Assembly: GCA_034769895.1 (NCBI GenBank)
Contig: CM068370.1
Location: forward strand, 45,436,344 to 45,500,343
Source: Magicicada septendecula
Taxonomy: Eukaryota > Arthropoda > Insecta > Hemiptera > Cicadidae
Direction of reading: 5' to 3'
DNA length: 64,000 nt
This document shows, piece after piece, positions 23,380 to 33,475 of this stretch. Below the pieces are notes generated by a model. That model did no database searches, was not told the origin of the DNA, and saw only the letters and a program-made list of their open reading frames with translations. The position numbers and the translations under genes were made by a program. Numbering within the stretch: the first letter of the stretch is position 1; every line of letters begins with the position of its first letter.

Positions 23380-23585
23380 CGGTGTTGGGATCTCGAGAGA
23401 GAGAGAAGTCCAGTAAGGTCATTCAGGTGCGGTCATGGTCACTGGACCAAGGGTAAGTTAGATATTTTTATGTAAACCGTAAAGGGGGTTGTGGCGACAT
23501 ATCCTGACTGATCCCTTTAGATAGTATGAATGTGTCAATGAGAGTTTTTATGCTTCGGCATAAAACCTCTCATTGAGGGGGTATT
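23380..23585 (+). promoter_or_regulatory. Element C 3' module: conserved block, hairpin and polypurine tract
   Basis: The block GGTGTTGGGATCTCG...AGAGAAGTCCAGTAAGG also contains GTCCAGT and, ~30 bp on, ACTGGAC, which can pair. It ends CCAAGGGTAAGT, a good splice-donor match. Then GGGGGTTGTGGCGAC leads to a hairpin at 23536-23575: CAATGAGAG / CTCTCATTG, one T-C mismatch, TTTTATGC / GCATAAAA, loop TTCG. AGGGGG follows immediately, and the LTR starts at 23586. This is the cleanest of the five hairpins. Confidence 0.8.
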
Positions 23586-24643
23586 GTAATGGGACATTTA
23601 GGCCTACCTGGGATAATATAAAAAATTATTATGTTTTGATAAAAATAATATTTTCTTATGTAACATTAAATTTGGGGAAACAAAAAGTAATATGAAATAT
23701 TAATTATGGGGAAAAGTAAACAGATTTATTTCATGAATTATACAACGAAATAGACAAACGTGCGAAATTGTGCCAAGGTCAGCTCCAGTGACAAGCAAAT
23801 TATATTGGCGTAGTGATACAAACTAGAACAATAAGAATTGGGTTCAAATCTGCTCGTTGTACCGGTCGGTCGCAAACAAAGTTCGAGAACGTAAATCGCG
23901 GGCGCCCGCACCTAGAATGTGAATACCGCACGTATAAAATTTTATAAAATGTAAAATAACAATTTTATATTTTCTCAGAGTGAATTAACAGTTTTAAACA
24001 TGTAAATTCAGTGTAGATTACGAAATAATCTACGTAGTGCGTGGAGCCATGAGACGTCTTCAGGACTGATTTTTTCCAGGTAAGTAACAAAACGAGGGGC
24101 AGAACAATCTTTAATATGGGATAAAAAATAAAATTTCAATATTATCATGAGTTAAAGTGAGATCTCACATAAGCCCGTATGAATGGGTGCGTGAATGAAG
24201 AGTATTAAATAAGGAGCGCTGGTTTGTGTATAACAATATATTTAAGTTTATAGCTATTGAATTTTTGTTAGTAACCATGTTTTGGGGTATTTTGAGTAAA
24301 GTCAGTAATGAAAATAGTTACACAAGAATAAAATGTAAAGGAGAGGAGTAAGGACTCCATTTTGTTGTATTTCAAGATGGCTCGCATAATGTTGTATACA
24401 AATTCTATCATTGTAAAGAAGATGAAGTTTGAGTAAAAATAAATAAGATAACTTGTCACAAAAAGGGAAATATGAGTCATTTTAAAATAACCATATCGTT
24501 TTTTCAACACGTCCAATTCGAATCCTGGATACGGTAAGTAAAAAAAATTAAATTGGCAACTAACAACATGGCGGCACTAGCCGTAAGTGAAAAAATGTAA
24601 ACAAAGTCAATTAATAAATTTATAAAGTAATAAAAACATAACA
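23586..24643 (+). repeat. Element C 3' LTR
   Basis: Starts TGTAATGGGACATTT and ends ATAACA. It is clearly related to the solo LTR at 46351-47775: both share GGACATTT.GGCCTA, GTGCCAAGGTCA, GTAAATCGCGGGCGCCCGCACCT and a GGTAAGTA donor-like site about 110-125 bp before the end. Confidence 0.82.
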
Positions 24644-24644
24644 A

Positions 24645-25078
24645 GTAGCTCATAATAATCCACTGTAGAAACGTAGATGAAATATCTATAAATAAAGAGG
24701 TTAGGTGAACGGGGTGGGGGTAATTTTCTATTATTAAAAATTATAGTTGAAGGTGGAGGGGAGAATTTTTTATGTGTACTACGTTATCGGCAACAAAGAA
24801 GTAGTTTTTAGTTAAAATTGCTTCCCGGGCTGTTTAGCCGTAGTCCAATGTTTTCTGCAAAACCAGACTTTTCGGCACTGGCATCAACTGCCATCACCAG
24901 TGAAAATCGAGTGCGAAAACGTGAGGTGGTACACGTTAGTGACCACAGTACTGTGGTTAAAGCTGAAGCAATAAGTAGAAAGACGTAGTTTCTATGGAAA
25001 TATTTCATTTCGAATATGATTTTAAATATAAATCTTAGAACATGGAAGTCATGTATGGTTCTCCATACCGATATTTTG
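24645..25078 (+). repeat. Direct repeat, left copy (~430 bp)
   Basis: Nearly the same sequence returns at 26744-27175 in the same orientation (TCCACTGTAGAAACGTAGAT, CTTCCCGGGCTGTTT, GGAAGTCATGTATGGTTCTC). The two copies bracket a tandem array, giving a terminal-direct-repeat layout 2.5 kb long. No protein is encoded. On the minus strand it carries a hammerhead-like core. Confidence 0.88.
24868..24900 (-). ncRNA. Hammerhead-like core motif, left copy (degenerate)
   Basis: Minus strand reads CTGGTGATGGCAG...GTGCCGAAAAG. It has the same arrangement as the better copy at 26966-26998, but the core reads CTGGTGA where CTGATGA is expected, so self-cleavage is doubtful. Confidence 0.25.
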
Positions 25079-25099
25079 TAAAGTGTGTGTGCGTAATTT

Positions 25100-26705
25100 T
25101 TTTTCTATGGCAAACGATAACAGCCGCAAATTCAAACCAAATTCAAACAGAATCAAATAATTTGTTGCATACAGCCCTGATTTGTAGAATACTCACGACC
25201 TATTGTTTTTGGTGAAGATCGGTTGAGGGAAAGGGGTAGTTTACCTGCAACGTTTTTTTTTATCATGGGTAATTTTTTTTCTATGGCAAACTATAACAGC
25301 CGCAAATTCAAACAGAATCAAATAATGTTTCACATACAGCCCTGTATTATAGAGTTCTCAAGACCTGTTGTTTTTGGTGAAGATCGGTTAAGGGAAAGGG
25401 GTAGTTTACCTGCAACGTTTTACGTTTTAAAAGGGTATTTTCTATGGCAAACGATAAGAGCCGCAAATTCAAACAGAATCAAATAATTTTTTGCATACAG
25501 CCCTGATTTGTAGAGTACTCAAGACCTATTGTTTTTTTGTGAAGATCGGTTAAGGGAAAGGGGTAGTTTACCTGCAACGTTTTATGTTTTAACAAGGGTA
25601 ATTTCTATGGCAAACGATAACAGCCGCAAATTCAAACAGAATCAAATAATGTTTTGCATACAGCCCTGAATTGTAGAGTTCTCAAGACCTATTGTTTTTG
25701 GTGAAGATCGGTTAAGGGAAAGGGGTAGTTTACCTGCAACGTTTTATGTTTTAACAAGGGTATTTTCTATGACGATGTATGGCTCGGAATGCGGGGTGTT
25801 AAAAAAACTAGATGAGCAGAGACTATCCGTTTTTGAGAGGAGGGTACTGAGGAGAATCTATGGCCCTGTGAGGGAAAACAACATTTGGAGGCGACTGCAT
25901 AATCGAGAGTTGTACGAAAGGTTTAAAGATCTTCCGATCGTGCAACTCATACAAATTAACAGATTGCGTTGGGCTGGTCATGGGCAGAGAATGGCGGAGG
26001 ATAGAATCCCAAAAAGAGTGATGAATTATTTGACGATGGGAAGGAGAAGGATGGGAAGACCGCGTACAAGATGGCTGGACCAGGTTGGTAAGGAGGCAGT
26101 GAGGCTGGGTGCAGCAAACTGGTGGACATTGGCCGGGAGTAGAGACCAGTGGGGAAGATTTCTTTTGGAGGCCAGGGCCCGGACTGGGCTGTAGCGCCGA
26201 GGATGTATGTATGTATGTATTTTCTATGACGAATGATAACTGCCGTAAATTCAATCAGAATCAAATAATGTTTTGCACACCTTCCTGACCTATAGAGAAC
26301 TCAATGTCTGTTGATTTTGGTGAAGATTGGTTAAGGGAAAGGGGTAGTTTACCTGCCACATTTTATGTTTTAACAAGAGTAATTGTTTCTATGATGAATG
26401 ATAACTGCCACACATTGAAACAGAATCAAATAATGTTTTGCATGGATCCCTAAATTGTAGAGGACTCAAGGCCTGTTGATTTTGGTGAAGACGGGTTAAG
26501 GGAAAGGGGTAGTTTACCAGCAACATTTTATGTTGTAACGAGAAATTTTTTCATGACGAACGATAACTGCCGTAAATTCAAACAGAATCAAATAATTTTT
26601 TACATATGTGCCCGAGTTGTAGAATACTCAGGGTCTATTGATTTTGGTGAAGATCGGTTACGGGGAAAGGGCAGTTTACCAGAAACATTTTTTGTTGTAA
26701 CAAGA
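25100..26705 (+). repeat. Tandem array, ~160-bp unit, seven copies
   Basis: Units start at CTATGGCAAACGATAACAGC-like sequence (about 25107, 25281, 25441, 25602, 25767/26223, 26390, 26551). They share TCAAACAGAATCAAATAAT, GGTGAAGATCGGTTAAGGGA and AAGGGGTAGTTTACCTGCAA. The fifth unit is split by a LINE fragment. Short frames across it arise from the repeat and are not genes. Confidence 0.92.
25776..26216 (+). mobile_element. 5'-truncated non-LTR retrotransposon, 3' end with C-terminal ORF2
   Basis: Flanked by a perfect 16-bp duplication GTATTTTCTATGACGA (25760-25775 and 26217-26232). Its frame ends at TAG 26192-26194 and encodes the C-terminal region that follows the RT domain in many insect LINEs (YGSECG, LSVFERRVLRRIYGP, NRLRWAGHGQRM, GRRRMGRPRTRWLDQV). 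The catalytic RT is absent. It ends in a (TGTA)n tail rather than poly(A). The 3' end matches the fragment at 17448-17626. Confidence 0.9.
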
Positions 26706-26743
26706 GTAAAGTACTTATTTTGATAAATAAAGTATCGTGATAA

Positions 26744-27175
26744 GAAGATCTTAATAATCCACTGTAGAAACGTAGATGAAATATCTATAAATGAAGAGGC
26801 TAGTTGAACGGTGTGGGGGTAATTTTCTATAAATGAAAATTATAGTTGAAGGGGGAGGGGATAATTTTTATGTGTACTACGTTATCGGCAACAAAGTAGT
26901 AGTTTGTTGTTAAAATTCCTTCCCGGGCTGTTTGGCCGTAGTCCAATGTTTTCTGCAGAACCAAACGTTTCAGCAGTGCCGTCGACTGCCATCATCAGTG
27001 AAAATCGAGAGCGATAACGTGTGGTGGTATACGTTAGTGACCATAGTACTGTGGTTAAGGCTGAAGCAATAAGTGGAAAGAAGTAGTTTCTATGGAAACA
27101 TTTCATTTCGTAAATTATTTTAAATATAAATCTTAGAACATGGAAGTCATGTATGGTTCTCCATACCGATATTTT
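26744..27175 (+). repeat. Direct repeat, right copy (~430 bp)
   Basis: Partner of 24645-25078, with scattered substitutions. Only intron-like sequence follows. Confidence 0.88.
26966..26998 (-). ncRNA. Hammerhead-like core motif, right copy
   Basis: Minus strand reads CTGATGA, then a stem GGCAGT / ACTGCT with a 7-nt loop, then GAAACG. CUGAUGA - stem II - GAAA is the conserved hammerhead core. Stem III and the cleavage triplet could not be placed with confidence, so catalytic function is inference. Confidence 0.4.
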
Positions 27176-27692
27176 AATGATGTTTACAAATATTTAATTA
27201 CGGAAACATGGTTTCCTGTCATTAGGTTCCCCCCCAAAAGTGAAACATACATTCCATCAATTCTTTTGGTAGTGTATGACTTCGAGAATGACACTTAGTT
27301 CTTTTAAGCCAAATAGTGTCATAGATAACACAGATATTCTGTGTCATGTTTATACAGAAACTATTAAATGACGAGGGTTAATCAAGTTTTGTTTTTATTA
27401 TTCCAACTTTATTAAATGTTTTTCCTATTAAAAAAAAAACTTTGTTTGGACTCAAAATGATATTTCTCTACCGTTGGACCATTATATTACAGAATAACGA
27501 GCCCCATAAATTATCATCACACAAACATGCCTTATATTGATTATGAAACAAAAATTAAGTTTATGGTGGGCCGCAAGCCACTTTAGTTCGGGAAGCCAGA
27601 TAGTGATGTATAAGTGAACCATTACCAGCAGTTTCATTAGTATATGACAGTGATGCAATAGCCTCATATTAACATAAATAAAAAAAACTTAC
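27176..27692 (-). other. IRS intron sequence downstream of the last visible exon
   Basis: AT-rich with no gene or exon recognised. On the minus strand the donor GGGTAAGTTT at about 27694-27685 opens this intron. The next 3' exon was not found. Confidence 0.5.
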
Positions 27693-29636
27693 CCGACACT
27701 ACTGACTGAAGGAGTACGTGATACAACTGTCTGTTCCCCACTTCGACTAGACACATCACTCCCGTTCACTTCAGTAAGTCTCGTACTTTCACTACTTGCA
27801 TCACTTGGTCTACTCCCACTAGGAACAGGTACCACACTGCTTTGTGTGACCAATGAAAGGTTTGTTATATCATTCACTAACCTATCAACTGGTTGTTTTG
27901 TTTTTACACTTTCACTCACAACTGGAGTCGTGGTTGATGAACCAGAAATTTTTCTTACTGGTTCGGGTGTTGAATTGTTAATCGGATTCATCACAGTATA
28001 GTCTTGGTCTGAAGGTAACTCCCTAGAAGCCCTTGGACTGTAATTCACATATTCACTGTCATCCGGTTTGGGTGTTGCACTTCTCCTTACGACAGACGCG
28101 TTTGTTTCATTCACGGAATTCGATATCTTCACTGTTCCGCTTGTTGCATCGACAGAGCATTTTGAGGACTCCTGTTCTTCTTTACTTGACTGAGCACCAA
28201 ACGGTTTCAAAGGTGATCCAGGACTATTCAAACTGAAAGGGAAAATGGTTGTCGACGAACCTGTAGGTGTTGTTAAAGCACTATTGTTCAGTTCTTTACT
28301 TTCTCTTCGAGCTTGTTTCCGTTGCCTAGTTCGGCGTAATGACGAGAAGGGGCTTGAAGATGGAGACGAACTGCCATAACTGCTCAAAGGAAGAAAGGAA
28401 GGTATTTTGGGAGGAGTTCCTGTAGAATGTTTTCTACCCCCGAAGAGAAATACAGGACTAGTCGAAGCTGAATCATTGCAGACATTTGAAGTAGACTGAA
28501 TTGTAATTGGCTGTGAACTGTACCTATTGCGATCGTTTTTGCTTCCTCTTCTTTCTCGCTTATGTCCGCCGCCCATATTGAGGTAATTTTCAGTATTATT
28601 TACTTTAACAGTTTCCAAAGACGACTTTCTAAACGGTCTGTTCGCGGACCACGACATTTCGACATAACCATCTGCTGTTCTATTTGGTGTTTCCTGCTGG
28701 ACAGTAGTAAACCTACTGTTATTGTTATCTTCAACAACAGAAATCTTTCGTTTTGCAGTCATATCAAGATAATCTTCTTGGCCAGTCTTATTTTTTGATA
28801 ATGCTTGAGTAGTGAGTAGAGCCTGTTTAATTGGAGGAGGAACTGATGTGGTTTTCGGAAGATTCTGATGTTTAACAGTTTCTGTGACTGGGAATGTTTC
28901 TACCCTCGGTTGTGTTGACTTTGGTGTAATATGTTTAGCATCCCCACCGGGCTTCATTTCCATATAACCGTCCACCACTGGCGGATGAAGCGTAATTTCT
29001 TTTGGAGAAGCTGATAAAGATTTAACTGGCGGGGATGTGCCTGGCAACAATTCTCCTGCTGCACCAGCTTGCATTTCCACATATCCAGACTCTCCTTCAG
29101 GAACCCTGTACAGCGGAGGAGAAGCATAATTTGATGATATGGGCGGTGAAGATGATATGTGACCAGGCTTCATATCCATGTACGATGCATACGTTGTTTT
29201 TGGTGGAGACCGGCCCATTAAACTAGACACACGAGTAGTTTTTGGTGGCGAAGGTCCTACGTGTGTTGTGTCAGACTCATTGTCTGATGGTTTTGGTGAT
29301 CCTCTAGGAGATGGATCCATGTAACTACCTTCAGCTGTAGAATACGATGAAGCCGCAGAAGACACAGCTGACCCTGACGGTGGAATTAAACGCTCTGAAC
29401 TTGATGAAGTTAATTTTTTCAGAGATATGGCTTTACGGTTCCGCGACGCTTTATTCCGTGTGAAGTCAAGTTCCATCAAGTCTTCTGATGGTTCAACTGA
29501 TGAATGACTGGACGACAAAATGTGGCGAGATGGTGGAGTTAGGTGAGGATGTGGAATTGTTCTTCCCCTTGGTACAGAACGGGATCCAACTGAAAATGCT
29601 CGTACTCTACTCTCTCCAAGACTTGCTGTTTCTGGT
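27693..29636 (-). CDS. Insulin receptor substrate (chico/IRS family), large C-terminal exon
   Basis: A 1,944-bp exon between an acceptor (TGTTTCAG, AG at 29638-29637) and a donor (GTCGGGTAAGT, GT at 27692-27691). It starts at codon position 3 and ends at codon position 2. It encodes a Ser/Pro/Thr-rich, intrinsically disordered tail with seven YxxM motifs (YMDM, YVEM, YMEM, YLDM, YVEM, YLNM, YTVM) and one YVNY (Grb2/Drk-type). In IRS proteins these tyrosines are phosphorylated by the insulin/IGF receptor and bind the SH2 domains of PI3-kinase p85 on the inner face of the plasma membrane. RARAYSVGSR-like segments repeat across this and the upstream exon. The frame meets TAA just past the donor, so at least one 3' exon is expected. 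Chico versus another IRS paralogue cannot be settled without the PH-PTB exons. Confidence 0.92.
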
Positions 29637-30456
29637 CTGAAACAGATAACAACAAAAAATAATAACATTTTACCAGAAGCTAATGTTCGTTTGTTATGAT
29701 CATCTCCATACACCAACACGCACTCATTACTCTCATCTAAATAAACACAAGAGAATTTCTTATTCCTATCGTTTAATTAAATAGGTATTAACTTTAACAA
29801 AAAAAATATATAATTTGAATGTACTTCAATGTTATTATTCTGACAGAACTGCCCCCCCCCCAACAAAAAACTTATTTATCATGTTATTTTAATTATCACA
29901 TAATCTTTATAACATATTTCTCCTAGACAATCTCAATTAAGTGCAACAGATTCTATAAATGCTAAGGATTCATGCATAATTAGAATTATACAAAACAAAT
30001 AAGTGTACCAGCACTGTTATCTACTGAATTCTGATTGGATTAACATAATTGGAAGTAAAAACAGTGTATATTACAGAGTAGACCCATCAACACCTACCAA
30101 AAATTACAAGTTTCCTTACAATTAAAACTGTCTGGGCAAAAAATTAATATAAATTTTATATTGTAAAAGACATGAAAGTACAGTTATGAATTTACAGATG
30201 CTGTTTCAATTATGAAATCTACATTTTTCTACTGGAATCTGTAGTTCTTATTTATATATACGTCTGTGCCATGTATTTCTGCAATCAGATTCTTTCAATA
30301 ATAAAGTTTTTAATGAAAATACTAAAATTTTCACTTGCAATAAGGTGTAATGTTTATGTTTATTTTGTGAACAGTTTAAGACACAAGTTGTACACTGAAC
30401 AAAGAAAGGAAGGGTTCCAACTTTTCTTATTAAACATAGTTTTAGTTGTAAACATA
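29637..30456 (-). other. IRS intron sequence
   Basis: AT-rich sequence between the large IRS exon and the Tc1-like relic. No gene seen. A C10 run lies at about 29851. Confidence 0.5.
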
Positions 30457-31232
30457 CAGTTTTGCTAGAAAGTTTAGGAACAGCAGTGATTTTCAGTATT
30501 TCTGCTATTGTCCCTAAACTTACTAACATTTGGTCCATTTTAAGTGTTGGTCCAAATATGCATATAAACAGTGTTTGTGTAAAAATTTCACTGTCCTAGG
30601 TGAAATAGGTCCATAGTTATGAATTTTTTACCAGCTTGTGTTACACCTGCAGTCCAACAAGGGGGCGAGGCTGTCATGATTTGGGGGTGCCTGACTTCTG
30701 AGGCTCCTGGGGAGCTTTTCTTTGTTGACGGAACCATGAACAGTGAAAAATACTGACACAGCATGGAAGAAGTTATGCTGCCTTCCATCACAAGCAAGCT
30801 TGGAGAAAATTTCGTCTTCGAACAAGATAACGCGCCATGTCACAAGTTGCGTCGCACAATGGACTGGTTTTCTCAACATGATATTGAGCTTCTTCCATGG
30901 CCATCCAGAAGCCCTGATCTGAACCCAATAGAAAACGTGTGGAACACCATGGCTATGCGGTTGGCTAAGCAGAAGCCATCAAACAAGAACGAGTTGCGAT
31001 TCATGATCGTGCAGATCTGGCAGAGCATCACCAAGGAGGAGTGTTTGAAGCTTATCGACCCCATGCCAAAGCGAATGAAAGACTGTACGAAAGCTAAGGG
31101 TGGAGCTATTAACTACTGAAACTTGTTCATAATGTAAAACCTAAATTTACAGCGATTTTGTATCAATAAAACAAGAGTTTTTCAAACATTTTTGTTTTTT
31201 TAGGCCTGTCCCTAAACTTTCTAGCAAAACTG
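30457..31232 (+). mobile_element. Tc1-like DNA transposon, internally deleted
   Basis: Terminal inverted repeats of ~27 bp (CAGTTTTGCTAGAAAGTTTA at 30457 and its reverse complement ending at 31232, one mismatch) are flanked by TA on both sides (30455-30456, 31233-31234). At 776 bp it is about half the usual 1.3-1.7 kb. It sits in the IRS intron between 29636 and 31508, opposite to the gene. Confidence 0.92.
30645..31119 (+). pseudogene. Tc1-like transposase, C-terminal half
   Basis: In one frame: GGEAVMIWGCL, then TGA 30754-30756, then FEQDNAPCH (second catalytic Asp) and SPDLNPIENVWN (the Glu, DD34E-type spacing), ending at TGA 31117-31119. The DNA-binding helix-turn-helix half and the first catalytic Asp region are deleted, so it is inactive. 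Confidence 0.9.
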
Positions 31233-31507
31233 TACATATACGTTCAAGTATACATGAATTAATAGCAAAACATAAATTATGTAAGTATAATTATATTAAT
31301 ATATCTAATATACTATTATAGTTACGTCATTTGTAGAAAATGTTCCCTCTCAGCTAACCACACCATATTTGTTAAGACTTTGTAAACATTAGTAATACGT
31401 CGCCATGTCCTACATGTATTTAATTTCGATTTAAATCTAATTAGATGACACACACACACTTCACAGAATACTGGCAAGATGACACACAGAATATTGGCAA
31501 TATTCAC

Positions 31508-31712
31508 CTAGTGTTAAGGTTAACAGGTCTGGAACCAACGGAGTAGGCTCTGGCAGGGCGTTCATTTGGTGCATTCTCTTCTTCACTTGGAGTAAAATAT
31601 GTACTGACTTTTTCCAAAGTGTATTCAGAAAAGCGGATGTCTGTCGATGGAGTACCTGAGGTAATAGAACAGCTGCTGCCGCCTAGCGACATGTCCCCAC
31701 TACGGTATTGAT
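31508..31712 (-). CDS. Insulin receptor substrate exon
   Basis: A 205-bp exon with acceptor TACTGTTAG (AG at 31714-31713) and donor ACTAGGTGAATA (GT at 31507-31506). It enters with two bases of a codon and leaves with two bases, in phase with both neighbouring exons. It encodes IRFSEYTLEKVSTYFTPSEE and RPARAYSVGSR, segments typical of the central IRS region with Ser-phosphorylation sites. No YxxM is present. Confidence 0.88.
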
Positions 31713-32186
31713 CTAACAGTAATGTAAATCACATAAGTACTTCTCACAAACACAATTAATCACAATCACATTCGCACATGTGGGAAATATTTACTGTATG
31801 TGGTCTGGAAAAATGAAAACATGCATTAACGTGTATAAACCAAAGCATTTTTATACCATACTGAATATACAATACTGTACATATGCATGACTCTTTTTAC
31901 ACTTTCATGTGTGTGTATTTTTTATTATGTCCAGAGAATTGTAAAATGTTGATGTACTTTGAGGTTTACTGTGAAGGCAACTGAATACTTCAGTACAAGT
32001 ACTGCTGTCTAAGAAATATTACACTTCTCTTACATACAGTAAATAAAATACAATAAATTAAATATAACACGCCATTTTTCATTTGAATGATAAAGTCCAA
32101 CACAAACTGGAATAAACTTAAGGTTGCAAAATTTAATCTGATGTATTTTTGCAGTAACAATAAAGGGATTATTTGTCTACATTATA
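31713..32186 (-). other. IRS intron sequence
   Basis: About 470 bp of AT-rich intron between the IRS exon and the mariner relic. Nothing recognised. Confidence 0.5.
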
Positions 32187-32292
32187 CGAGGGCTATTCAG
32201 AAGGAAGTTCCAATAAGATATTAAAGGAAATAAAGAATATATTTACAAAACATTTGTATTGCTATTTGAAGTACACACCTTAAACTATTTTT

Positions 32293-32493
32293 TTATATAG
32301 TTTCATTTTTGAAACACTTTTCATAGTGAGCCACCAGGTGTTGTATACCTTCATCGTAGAAATTTCCTGCCTGTGATTTGAACCATGTATTAACAGCTTG
32401 CTTGACATCGTTGGCTACCAAGGAAGGATTTCTCGTGCTTGAAAAGGTGATATTCGCTTGGCATGAACTCTGGGTTACAAGGCGGATGATCAA
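32293..32493 (-). pseudogene. Mariner transposase C-terminus
   Basis: The minus-strand frame encodes VNTWFKSQAGNFYDEGIQHL and YEKC, the typical C-terminal end of mariner transposases. The catalytic region that should precede it is absent. Confidence 0.75.
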
Positions 32494-32580
32494 ATTGTTG
32501 CCAGCTAAACTTTAAAAGGAGATATAATTTACCTTATGATTTCCGTCAAGTGACTTCTAACGTAATTTGAGCTGGGTTAC

Positions 32581-32609
32581 GCGTTTCAGGCCATATGACC
32601 CATCTTCAG
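32581..32609 (-). ncRNA. Hammerhead-like motif in the Penelope terminal segment (degenerate)
   Basis: Minus strand reads CTGAAGATGGGTCATATGG and then CCTGAAACGC. It is arranged like CUGAUGA - stem II - GAAAC but has A in place of U in the first box. Hammerhead ribozymes are known in the pseudo-LTRs of Penelope-like elements. This copy may be a divergent or dead one. Confidence 0.3.
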
Positions 32610-33013
32610 ACCTTCACTCCAAAGGAGCTCGTTATATATTAAAATCCATGTTAAAACAAACACAATAAATAAACACGTAAAATACAATGAATGAACATAT
32701 TATAAGCGTACTAATAACCGACACGGTGCACCGCATGTAGCATGTCAAGACTGTGTCGATGGGCACAATTATTTAGTTTTATCTTTAAGCGATCGCAGCG
32801 CGGTATCATACAGTGGGTTGGACCTGAAGTTGAGTTTATCACTGAGTATGTCGTCACATACATCGGGGTTATTATGACCTCTATATATCTCGAATTCTTC
32901 GAGTGCATCCATGTAACGGCCCTTACTACAATAATGTAGAGGTATAAGGTTAGCGTTGAAATTGGTATATGAATGATTGCTTGAAATTAGATTTAATATT
33001 TTCTAGAGAAAAA

Positions 33014-33469
33014 TCACCCCTGTTTAAAGTGGCTGTGTGGTGTGTGTTCACGGAATCGTTTGATAAAAGGTCTACCCGTTTGGCCGATATAAAAACGGTC
33101 ACAATCGTCGCATATAAGCTTATAAACACCGGTTTTGGATTCATTGTTGGTCTGAACGACTGGACGAACCAAGTTCCGTAGACGGTTATTTGTTTTAAAG
33201 GTAACGGTGTAACCTATTTCACTTAAGGTGGATGTTAGGATCTTAGGCATCAACTCGGTGTATGTTGTTGAGATGAATTTGTTATTAGGTGTATTATCTT
33301 GTGTCTGTCTGGAACAACGGGCTTTGTGTTTTTTAAGGATGTCGTCAATCATTTGGCACTCATAGCCATTGGCCATAGCTATGTGTTTAATTATGTTGAG
33401 TTCACTCTCGAAATCATCATTATTTAGGGGGATCATCAAAAGCCTGTGAATGAAACTGTTGTAGGCCAC
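33014..33469 (-). pseudogene. Penelope-like GIY-YIG endonuclease
   Basis: In the RT frame: LVAYNSFIHRLL-type linker, then GVYKLICDDCDRFYIGQTGR, the GIY-YIG nuclease core with its paired cysteines, and FIKRFREH. The domain nicks target DNA. The C-terminal part runs into stops near 33014. Joined to the RT by only one stop codon, it probably was one polyprotein. Confidence 0.88.
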
Positions 33470-33475
33470 TAATTT

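Larger units (their letters stand above)
17345..24643 (+). mobile_element. Element C: 5'-truncated, decayed Gypsy relative of B
   Basis: Homology to B starts abruptly at about 17345, in the LPREVQITLMTREV part of gag. It continues through protease, RT, RNase H and integrase, a 2.2-kb 3' noncoding region and a 3' LTR ending at 24643. No 5' LTR is present. Many stops and frameshifts show it is older than B. Protein identity is high in the integrase and protease regions, but the LTRs of B and C are largely different. Confidence 0.88.

Noticed and set aside
24645-26705. CRISPR-like array
   Set aside because: Units of ~160 bp diverge along their whole length with no alternation of fixed repeats and unique spacers, and the genome is eukaryotic.
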